Of a stretch of 6,850 bases of DNA, positions 1-5,545 are shown one piece after another. The notes beneath the pieces are model-generated. The model made no database searches. It had not been told where the DNA came from and saw only the letters and a program-made list of their open reading frames with translations. This stretch comes from Bdellovibrionales bacterium (GTDB lineage: Bacteria; Bdellovibrionota; Bacteriovoracia; Bacteriovoracales; Bacteriovoracaceae), in contig DAOVTR010000088.1 in the NCBI GenBank assembly GCA_030633015.1, forward strand, positions 1-6,850. Direction: 5' to 3'. Each line of letters begins with the position of its first letter. Position 1 is the first letter of the stretch. A program made the translations under genes and the position numbers.

Positions 1-1101
1 ATAGCCGATCTCGAGATTAGCAAGAAAAATAATAGCAAGATGAACTGGATCAACTCCAAATTCATTTGCAATAGGAATAATTAATGGAATAACAACAATA
101 ATTGCGCTAAAAATATCCATCAAACAACCTACTATCAACAAGAAAACATTTAAAAACATTAAAAAACTATATTTACTACTTATATATTGTTTCATCGTTG
201 TGAAAATCAATGCAGGTATTTCTTCATCTACCAAAAAATTAGTAACGGCCATAGCACAACATAAAATAAGAAGAATAGAACCAACTAAACTCATGCTTTC
301 GACAATTACTTTTGGAAGATCAGAAAACAGTTTTACATCTCTATAAATAAAACATTCTAAAATAATTATATAAAGTGCAGTAAATGCTGCAGTTTCTGTA
401 ATAGTTGTAAAACCTCCATAAATAGCAGTCAGTACAAGGACTGGTAATAATAATTCTCCCCAAGCCCCCTTCATAGCATGAAGCAATTTTTTTATGGAAA
501 ACTTTTCATTTGTTTTATGAACATGTCCATTTTTAATTGCCCATAAAGATAAAATAACTATTAAAAAGATTCCTGGAATAATTCCTGCTTTAAAAAGAAC
601 CTCAACATCAACTTTTGCAACAATGGCATAAAGTATTAACGGAAGACTCGGAGGAAAAAGTAGTCCTAAAGATCCAGAAGTTGTAACAAGTCCTAAAGAA
701 AACTTTTCTGAATAACCTTCTTTAACTAAAATTGGATATAACAGACCTCCAAGCGCAATAATGGTAACCCCTGATGCTCCTGTAAAGGCCGTAAAAAATG
801 CGCACACAGCAAGTCCGACGATTGCTACTCCACCAGGTAACCAACCCAAAGCCGCTTCAGTGAATTTCAAAAGTCTTTGGGGAGACTTTGATTCTGCCAT
901 CATATAGCCTGCAAAGGTAAATAAAGGTATAGAAATTAGAGTTGGGGCACTTGCTATTTTATAAATTTCAATAGCAATGACTGATGTTGGATTACCAGTT
1001 AGATAAAAAGCAATTAATGCCAAAAGAGACATTACAATAAAAAGAGGTGTTCCTAATATTGCAACAAAAATAATACCAATTGAAACAATAAACCCCGTCA
1101 T
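1..1101 (-). CDS. tatM: TRAP transporter large permease (DctM/TatM type), C-terminus cut by window edge
   Basis: This is the large inner-membrane subunit of a TRAP transporter, the ion-coupled channel that moves the ligand delivered by the periplasmic binding protein. Reading from ATG at 1101, the frame stays open for 367 codons to the window edge. DctM proteins are usually about 425-435 residues, so roughly the last 60 are missing. The protein is very hydrophobic, with many predicted membrane helices. Family motifs are visible: IPLFTFAGYMM (58-68), TAFTGASGVT (104-113), GSLGLLFPPSLPLILY (143-158), GGFTTITETAAF (229-240) and FGVDPVHLAI (348-357). The start codon overlaps the tatQ stop as ATGA, and GGGAT lies about 8 bases upstream as a ribosome site. 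DctM identity is clear. The TatM name is inferred from the adjoining tatT gene. Confidence 0.95.
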   Translation of the reverse strand, partial: MTGFIVSIGIIFVAILGTPLFIVMSLLALIAFYLTGNPTSVIAIEIYKIASAPTLISIPLFTFAGYMMAESKSPQRLLKFTEAALGWLPGGVAIVGLAVCAFFTAFTGASGVTIIALGGLLYPILVKEGYSEKFSLGLVTTSGSLGLLFPPSLPLILYAIVAKVDVEVLFKAGIIPGIFLIVILSLWAIKNGHVHKTNEKFSIKKLLHAMKGAWGELLLPVLVLTAIYGGFTTITETAAFTALYIIILECFIYRDVKLFSDLPKVIVESMSLVGSILLILCCAMAVTNFLVDEEIPALIFTTMKQYISSKYSFLMFLNVFLLIVGCLMDIFSAIIVVIPLIIPIANEFGVDPVHLAIIFLANLEIGY

Positions 1102-1598
1102 TTATTGATCCCATTGTCTTGTGAAAAAGTTAGCAATAATTTATTAAAAAACCTTAAGAAAATAGCCGTAAAGCCTATTGGAATTATTGAGACTAATGCT
1201 CCACTATGAATTCCTAAAAATGATATTTTACCGTACTGAAGTTCTACTTTTACAAATTGGTAAGCGGATATCACGATCCATACCAAAGTAAACAAAACAA
1301 TAATATAAACTAATCTTTCAACAAAATTACTTAACTTTTTATATTTTGATTGTTTAAGATATCTGCCAAGTAGATCAATAGAAATATGACTGTTAGTACC
1401 TGCTGCTATCACGCCTCCTAAAAAAGTTGCTGTAAATACCATATGTCTAATTAGAGGTTCAATCCATAAAAAAGTAGTTTCAAACCATCTTAGAATTATA
1501 GAATAAACACTAAGACTAATAAGAAGCAACATGACTATAACTAGTAATAATTTTGTAATTTTCTCAATAGTATTATCAAACGTTTTTATATATTTCAT
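1098..1598 (-). CDS. tatQ: TRAP transporter small permease (DctQ/TatQ type)
   Basis: This 166-residue integral membrane protein is the small TRAP subunit, which pairs with the large permease to form the membrane complex. Four hydrophobic segments are visible at about 13-36, 47-68, 92-112 and 130-152, as expected for DctQ. The family signature W-x-E-x-x-x-R is present as WIEPLIR (45-51), followed by the FLGG helix and HISIDLLGRYL (71-81). It is a separate gene, not fused to the large subunit. Its start overlaps the tatP stop as ATGA (1595-1598) and its stop overlaps the tatM start the same way, which suggests translational coupling. Upstream TTGGAAA is a weak ribosome site, which also fits coupling. 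Length is normal for the family. Confidence 0.93.
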   Translation of the reverse strand: MKYIKTFDNTIEKITKLLLVIVMLLLISLSVYSIILRWFETTFLWIEPLIRHMVFTATFLGGVIAAGTNSHISIDLLGRYLKQSKYKKLSNFVERLVYIIVLFTLVWIVISAYQFVKVELQYGKISFLGIHSGALVSIIPIGFTAIFLRFFNKLLLTFSQDNGINK

Positions 1599-2572
1599 TT
1601 TCCAATTATTCTGTTTAATTTTATAAAAGCTTCATCTGAAATTAACTTTCTTTTTAATGCCTTAATTAATTCCTGACGTACTTGAATTATTTTCCGATAA
1701 TCATTATCAGGAAACTTAATAAATTCAACACCCGATTCTTTAAAGAATTTTAATGATTCAAGATTTTCTCGATTATTATCTTCATTAATTTTTTTAAAAT
1801 ACTTTTTGCATATAGACTCAACCACTGGTTTATACTTACTATCCAGTGAATCCCAAACTTTCTTATCAATTAAAAATGCTCCAATGGAGTAAGTAAGTGG
1901 AAAATCTAATAGGTATTTTATTTTAGTATTCCACTGTAGGGCCAATATTCCCAACGGAGGTGAATAAACAGTATCAATGATGCCTGTAGATAAAGAAGTT
2001 AAAACATCTGGAAGTGGAAGAGGAATTGAAACCAACTTCATCTCTTCAATTAGTGCTGCAACTAAAGGATCTCCTTGCCATGCCCATATTTTTGCCCCAT
2101 GTAACTCTTCTAGTCTAGAAATTTTCTTTTTAGAAACTAGATAAACCAATCCAATTTCAAAAAAACTTAAATTCTTAAAATTGTTTTTTTCAATTTTCTT
2201 ATTAAAAAATGGAGTCATTTTATCAAGAGTATTCCATGCCTTTTTTCTATCATGTGAAAAAGTAAAAGGAATTTCAACTATTCTAATATCTCCATTAATA
2301 TCTCCTAGTGTCTTACCTGTAAAAATTCCACCATGAAGTTGTCCAATTCTAATTTTCCTTAGAACATCAGTCTCATCCCCTTGAGAACCTCCATAGTAAG
2401 TTTTTAATTTAATTTGACCATTTGTTGCTTTCTTTATTTCTTTGCTCATTTGTTTAATACTTTTCGCCATACTCGTTCCATCGGGAGCAACCACAGCAAT
2501 TTTAATCGTTTTGGAAGCAACAACACCTGTAAGCAAAGTGTTTAACAATAAAACAAATAATATCTTTTTCAT
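1595..2572 (-). CDS. tatP: TRAP transporter periplasmic solute-binding protein (DctP/TatP type)
   Basis: This 325-residue periplasmic receptor captures the ligand and delivers it to TatQ/TatM. It has a Sec signal peptide at about 1-19 with a likely cut after VVA. There is no lipobox cysteine, so it is probably soluble. The DctP fold is recognisable from the YYGGSQGDETDVLRKIRIGQL block (59-79), EIPFTF (100-105), the LEELHGAKIWAWQGDP block (154-169) and the SLPLPDV-like PLPLPDVLTSLSTGIIDTVY block (184-203). In classical DctP proteins the LxGxKxR block carries an arginine that salt-bridges the substrate carboxylate. Here that position is Trp163, followed by WxGDP, a pattern I associate with TPAT-type binding proteins. 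The ligand cannot be named from sequence. AAAGGG at about 2578-2583 overlaps the end of tatT and serves as ribosome site. Confidence 0.94.
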   Translation of the reverse strand: MKKILFVLLLNTLLTGVVASKTIKIAVVAPDGTSMAKSIKQMSKEIKKATNGQIKLKTYYGGSQGDETDVLRKIRIGQLHGGIFTGKTLGDINGDIRIVEIPFTFSHDRKKAWNTLDKMTPFFNKKIEKNNFKNLSFFEIGLVYLVSKKKISRLEELHGAKIWAWQGDPLVAALIEEMKLVSIPLPLPDVLTSLSTGIIDTVYSPPLGILALQWNTKIKYLLDFPLTYSIGAFLIDKKVWDSLDSKYKPVVESICKKYFKKINEDNNRENLESLKFFKESGVEFIKFPDNDYRKIIQVRQELIKALKRKLISDEAFIKLNRIIGK

Positions 2573-2581
2573 TATTACCCT

Positions 2582-3553
2582 TTAAAATAGATCATTTTCG
2601 AATTTTTTAATAATTTTAAATCTTTTTATGGCAAGTGCCTGATATAATCTAATTGCTGGTTGAGAAAACGCTTCAATATTTTTTTCATTTGGTGACCACA
2701 AAAGATTTTTCCTATGTAACCTCGTGGCATTTTCTAAAAAAAATTTCTGCTTAAGGTATTCTTTCTTATCTCCCATTGGTATTAAATAATTTTGAATATA
2801 AACAACCCTAGCAAGCCAATTATGTTTTTGATTAACAATTAAATTTTTGAATATTTTTTTCCCTTTACTTGGCTGTCCACCCAACATTTTAGGCCTTCCT
2901 GCATAGTAACTAGCGTAAAAGATATCACAAAGGCCAAATCCTATATCTGGTTTTTTCTTGCATCCCCAATCAAAAACTCCTTTTGTTACAGGCAATTGAG
3001 CAATTAGAGAAATCTTATCTCTTTTTAAATTTATATAACTAACTAAGGCCTGAGCAAAATAAATAATTGCCTCAATTGCCGTTTCATCAGAATCTTTAAT
3101 TTTACTATCTAATAATTGTTCTATTCCATTTTGCTTAGAACTTGCTGTAATTAACATTTTATAATTTATGTCATAAAAAGATAAAAACTTCTCTGCAAAC
3201 TTTATTGCTTTTGTATAATGTAAAGTAGCATTTACTTTGTGTATGGAAAAATCAAGATCATTAAACGAATCTTCCATCCAATTTGTCTCATCAACTACAA
3301 ATGCGTAACCAGAATATCCCTTAATCAGTGACATAAGCAGCTTTTTATTATTTTTTGTAAGATCAAATAATCCCTCTGCCATTTGTAAATTTGCAAGAGT
3401 TGATTTTTCAAAATCATCAAGACTATTTTGTGCTTCAACAGATTTTGTTGCATCTGTTAATATTTCACCAAAGAGATTAACTGAAGACGTTTTAAGTAGT
3501 GAGCAAGAAGAAATCAGAAGACTAAAAAAAAATAAAATTAAAAGCGTTCTCAT
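2582..3553 (-). CDS. tatT: TPR-type TRAP-associated lipoprotein (TatT component)
   Basis: This is the periplasmic lipoprotein that partners with TatP in TPATs, first described for Treponema pallidum Tp0956/Tp0957, where TatT forms a helical TPR-like ring that binds the P component. The preferred ATG at 3553 gives 323 residues beginning with a lipoprotein signal; ISSC (14-17) is the lipobox and Cys17 the acylated residue. The residue after it is Ser, not Asp, which by the E. coli +2 rule would favour the outer membrane. The rest looks all-helical. The family signature GRPKMLGG (219-226) is followed by an amphipathic repeat ending in LARVVYIQNYL (247-257), and the C-terminus has the expected basic helix (QALAIKRFKIIKK). 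Cys198 and Cys209 might pair. A TTG 18 bases upstream (3571) is in frame, but GGTGA sits correctly for the ATG and the signal peptide starts there. It is first in the operon. Confidence 0.88.
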   Translation of the reverse strand: MRTLLILFFFSLLISSCSLLKTSSVNLFGEILTDATKSVEAQNSLDDFEKSTLANLQMAEGLFDLTKNNKKLLMSLIKGYSGYAFVVDETNWMEDSFNDLDFSIHKVNATLHYTKAIKFAEKFLSFYDINYKMLITASSKQNGIEQLLDSKIKDSDETAIEAIIYFAQALVSYINLKRDKISLIAQLPVTKGVFDWGCKKKPDIGFGLCDIFYASYYAGRPKMLGGQPSKGKKIFKNLIVNQKHNWLARVVYIQNYLIPMGDKKEYLKQKFFLENATRLHRKNLLWSPNEKNIEAFSQPAIRLYQALAIKRFKIIKKFENDLF

Positions 3554-3808
3554 GAATTCACCATTAAGCAATGCTGTTTTAATACCGTTATTTGTAATAG
3601 GTTGCCCTAAGTTTCAACTATTTACAACTTTTTCACGAGAGGAGTTTTATACCTATAGATGAAAATAAAATTAATAAATACTATAATTTTATTATCAATT
3701 TTATTATTAAAACTCAGATCGATTGCGCACCGTGCCTATAGTTTTTGCACAGTAGACAACTGAGACAATGAAAGGTAAAAAGTAAAAGTTACAAATATAG
3801 GAAAATTT
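3554..3808. promoter_or_regulatory. Intergenic region between divergent tat operon and plus-strand small gene
   Basis: About 250 bases separate the start of tatT (minus) from the small plus-strand gene, so promoters for both should lie here. Candidates are weak. For the minus strand, TTGAAA (3612-3617) is followed after 15 bases by TACAAA (3591-3596). A second option is TTGATA (3693-3698) followed after 16 bases by TATTAA (3671-3676). For the plus strand, TTTACA (3621-3626) precedes TTTTAT (3645-3650). The heptamer CCTATAG occurs twice, at 3652-3658 and 3735-3741. GCAC-C-GTGC at 3727-3735 is a short palindrome, with another GCAC at 3747-3750. The sequence is very AT-rich, so -10-like hexamers arise easily by chance. 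The region is real as an upstream region, but the individual elements are uncertain. Confidence 0.4.
3659..3763 (+). CDS. Marginal 34-residue hydrophobic ORF
   Basis: An ATG at 3659 opens 34 codons ending in TGA. The product has a basic start (MKIKLINT), one hydrophobic stretch at about residues 6-17 rich in Ile and Leu, then a short polar tail ending CTVDN. It would be a single-span membrane microprotein or a signal-peptide-like fragment. Against it, the best purine-rich ribosome site (AGAGGAG, 3638-3644) is 14 bases from the ATG, which is long, and AT-rich DNA readily yields Ile/Leu-rich ORFs. It lies in the same reading frame as the 69-residue gene downstream but is separated from it by TGA and TAA stops. 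I recognise no family. It is listed only because it is the sole other ORF with gene-like features in this gap. Confidence 0.18.
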   Translation: MKIKLINTIILLSILLLKLRSIAHRAYSFCTVDN

Positions 3809-4018
3809 ATGAATGAAAAAGTAGACAATTCAAGCAAGCTATACAATCCAGGAACAAAAATTTTTGTTAATCCAGATATAAAAGTTGCATCAAGTAATCA
3901 AATAAAAAAAACGATTTATTCAAGTTTGAGTGTCAGACCAATCCGCTCTATGTTTAGAAAAAAAATATATAAAAAGATTGCCCCACCACTAATCAAACAC
4001 AAGCAAATAGAAGATTAA
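3809..4018 (+). CDS. Small basic protein of unknown function
   Basis: This 69-residue protein is the only gene-like plus-strand reading frame between two minus-strand clusters. I do not recognise the family. A good ribosome site, AGGAAA (3799-3804), sits just upstream of the ATG, which supports it being real. The product is strongly basic: 12 Lys and 3 Arg against 5 acidic residues, concentrated in the second half (RPIRSMFRKKIYKK, 43-56). It has no signal peptide, no membrane segment and no cysteine. The first half is polar, with Pro/Gly turns (YNPGTKIFVNPDIK, 12-25). Such charge could suit binding to nucleic acid, ribosome or membrane surface, but that is inference. Its stop is one base from the stop of the convergent gene on the other strand, with no visible terminator between. 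Coding status is likely but unproven. Confidence 0.6.
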   Translation: MNEKVDNSSKLYNPGTKIFVNPDIKVASSNQIKKTIYSSLSVRPIRSMFRKKIYKKIAPPLIKHKQIED

Positions 4019-4019
4019 A

Positions 4020-4508
4020 TTACTTTTTTATTCTTTTTCTTTTTTTCTTAGGTAATTCGTAAGTTTTTTGAATATTTTTGACAGTTATCTCTTTTATTTT
4101 TTCAAGTTCATTAACTCTTTTTTTATAAATATGTTCTAAATATTTTTTTCTCGCAACAAATGTGCCTCTGACAAAATCCAAATGAACATTTTTTAATTGC
4201 CTAAAGCAGATCTCCATCCCTTGCTTTGATAATTTTTTTTTAGTTGGTTTACTTGCATCCATATTTTCACCAATGATAAACGTAGTAAACTCTCCCTTAC
4301 AGACTAATTTTTTATATTCAATGTATCTGTTAATTAGACGTTTATAATCACTAATCTCATCTAAGTACTTCGACGGTTCTATCTGTTTAATTTGAACAAG
4401 TGCTTCCCTAACATCTTTCACTGTTACAATTTGACTCGCCTGACCATCAAAACAATACCCTTGCTTAGAAATAAATATGATAATTATAAAAAGAAATGAA
4501 AATTTCAT
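4020..4508 (-). CDS. Small exported protein of unknown function
   Basis: This 162-residue protein begins with a Sec-type signal peptide: Lys2, then a hydrophobic core at about 5-13, with a likely cut near residue 19 (GYC|F). Cys19 is not in a proper lipobox, so lipoprotein status is doubtful. The mature part looks mainly helical and highly charged. Two cysteines, Cys70 (KLVCKGEF) and Cys101 (MEICFRQL), could form a disulfide in the periplasm. The tail is extremely basic, with PKKKRKRIKK as the last ten residues. I recognise no family or catalytic motif. It starts 7 bases after yggU ends, so it is probably the last gene of the maf cluster. Its ribosome site is weak (TTAGG, overlapping the yggU stop), which points to coupled translation. 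Confidence 0.8.
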   Translation of the reverse strand: MKFSFLFIIIIFISKQGYCFDGQASQIVTVKDVREALVQIKQIEPSKYLDEISDYKRLINRYIEYKKLVCKGEFTTFIIGENMDASKPTKKKLSKQGMEICFRQLKNVHLDFVRGTFVARKKYLEHIYKKRVNELEKIKEITVKNIQKTYELPKKKRKRIKK

Positions 4509-4515
4509 AGGAAAC

Positions 4516-4887
4516 CTAACTCAAACTTTTTAACCATCCCTTATAATAGTAATTAATATCTTTTTCCCCTGAAAAAAAATATTCTAATTTCAGTCTTTTT
4601 TTCTTAGAAGTTTCTCCAGCAATAATTGAAAGTGAAGATTTCGGAATTCTTAAACTTCTGCTAATAAAAGCAATAATCTCTTCATTTGCCTTTCCATCAA
4701 GTGGAGGTTGTTTAACATGTATAGCAAAACTACCTTCTGGTGTAATAGACAACTTCTCAAGTTTTGATCCCGGCTTAGCAACTATATCCACATAAAACTC
4801 AAAAAAACTTCCATGCATTTTAGTTTTATAAATTTTAACACCTGACTTTTTAAGAAAACTAGTAATTATGTTTGTTTCATCCGCCAT
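4516..4887 (-). CDS. yggU: YggU/DUF167 family protein
   Basis: This is a small cytoplasmic protein of the DUF167 (YggU) family, a compact alpha/beta fold of unknown biochemical function found widely in bacteria and eukaryotes. The family signatures are present: AKPGSK (37-42), KQPPLDGKANEE (59-70), the IPKSSLSII strand (81-89) and GETSKKKRL (91-99). From ATG at 4887 it has 123 residues, somewhat longer than the usual 95-100. The extra residues are an N-terminal stretch and a C-terminal tail (about 106-123, DINYYYKGWLKSLS). This start was chosen because GGAGGGAG (4895-4902) lies 7 bases upstream. The in-frame ATG at 4926 would need 39 more bases of maf and adds residues outside the family. It overlaps the end of maf by 11 bases. 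Association with maf in one transcript fits a housekeeping role. Confidence 0.92.
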   Translation of the reverse strand: MADETNIITSFLKKSGVKIYKTKMHGSFFEFYVDIVAKPGSKLEKLSITPEGSFAIHVKQPPLDGKANEEIIAFISRSLRIPKSSLSIIAGETSKKKRLKLEYFFSGEKDINYYYKGWLKSLS

Positions 4888-5530
4888 GAATAAGCTCCCT
4901 CCACTGACCATCATTATCCTGAGCATATCCTAAAAAATCTTTTAAATTATCAATAAAAAGATCGATTGGAAATCCTACCACATTGGAATATGAGCCATTG
5001 ATTTTTGAAATAAAATTTAATGCCTTACCTTGTATACCATAAGCTCCGGCCTTGTCTAATGACTCTCCAGAATTAATATACCTATTTAAAATATCTTTTG
5101 TAATTTTTTTAAATGTTACATCTGTTGAACAATAAAAAGTAGTCTCTTTATATTTTCCAGATATAATCTCCTGTGCTCCGATATGTACTCCTGTAAATAC
5201 CTTATGGGTTTTATCTGATAACTCCATAAGCATCTCTTTTGCATCCTGCTCATTATCTGGCTTACCATAATGCTTTCCATCTAAGGTAACAATTGTATCT
5301 GAAGCGATCACCAACGGAAAGAATGTTTTGCTAAAATGTTCATCTTTTTTACACGCTTCATATACGGCCATACCTTTTTGTTTAGATAACTCCATAACAA
5401 TATCCTGAGGATTAATCAAATCTGTCTTTTCTACAATATTTGAACTTCTAATTTCAAAAGGAATATCTAGCCAACCTAGAATTTCACGTCTTCTTGGACT
5501 TTTACTCCCTAAAACCATTGCATACTTCAA
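4877..5530 (-). CDS. maf: Maf-family nucleotide pyrophosphatase (YhdE-like, dTTP/UTP type)
   Basis: This cytoplasmic house-cleaning enzyme hydrolyses nucleoside triphosphates to monophosphate and pyrophosphate, limiting entry of unwanted or modified nucleotides into nucleic acids. All family motifs are present: GSKSPRR (8-14) at the N-terminus, ASDT (76-79) with the catalytic Asp78, YGKP (88-91), HKVFTGV (109-115), GESLDKAGAYGIQG (155-168) and GSYSNVVGFP (179-188). The AGAYGIQG and NVVGFP forms resemble the YhdE/Bacillus Maf branch, active on dTTP and UTP, more than the YceF branch; substrate is inferred. Length is 217 residues, slightly over the usual 190-200 because of a C-terminal extension. 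The start is TTG at 5530, 4 bases after AGGAGG; the in-frame ATG at 5518 is 16 bases from that site. It follows the FecR-domain gene by 15 bases. Confidence 0.95.
   Translation of the reverse strand: MKYAMVLGSKSPRRREILGWLDIPFEIRSSNIVEKTDLINPQDIVMELSKQKGMAVYEACKKDEHFSKTFFPLVIASDTIVTLDGKHYGKPDNEQDAKEMLMELSDKTHKVFTGVHIGAQEIISGKYKETTFYCSTDVTFKKITKDILNRYINSGESLDKAGAYGIQGKALNFISKINGSYSNVVGFPIDLFIDNLKDFLGYAQDNDGQWRELIHGG
4895..4902 (-). promoter_or_regulatory. Shine-Dalgarno site for yggU, inside maf
   Basis: On the minus strand this reads GGAGGGAG, close to the ideal ribosome-binding sequence, and sits 7 bases before the ATG at 4887. It lies inside the 3' end of maf and encodes part of its C-terminal QWRELIHGG. 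It decides the yggU start in favour of 4887 over the upstream in-frame ATG at 4926. Confidence 0.8.
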
Positions 5531-5534
5531 TTTT

Positions 5535-5540
5535 CCTCCT
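5535..5540 (-). promoter_or_regulatory. Shine-Dalgarno site for maf, favouring a TTG start
   Basis: On the minus strand this is AGGAGG, in the 15-base gap between the FecR-domain gene and maf. It is 4 bases from TTG (5530) and 16 bases from the first in-frame ATG (5518). Normal spacing is about 5-9, so TTG is the better fit, adding only four residues (M-K-Y-A) to the protein. Confidence 0.65.
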
Positions 5541-5545
5541 GAAAC

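Noticed and set aside
3554..3571. Extended tatT start at TTG 3571
   Set aside because: It would put six polar or acidic residues before the lipoprotein signal peptide, and the GGTGA ribosome site is correctly placed for ATG at 3553.
3706..3741. Flagellar-type (sigma-28) promoter TAAAACTC...GCCTATAG
   Set aside because: The elements are separated by 18 bases where about 11 are expected, and both halves match only partly.
3751..3828. AGTAGACAA repeat as evidence that the 34-codon ORF is a duplicated copy of the small gene start
   Set aside because: Only nine bases match and the flanks do not align; a chance match is the simpler explanation.
4018..4100. T-rich tracts as a bidirectional terminator between the convergent genes
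   Set aside because: The T runs encode the Lys-rich C-terminus of the minus-strand gene and no GC-rich hairpin precedes them on either strand.
4888..4926. Extended yggU start at ATG 4926
   Set aside because: The added residues lie within maf in another frame, fall outside the DUF167 family, and a far better ribosome site serves ATG 4887.
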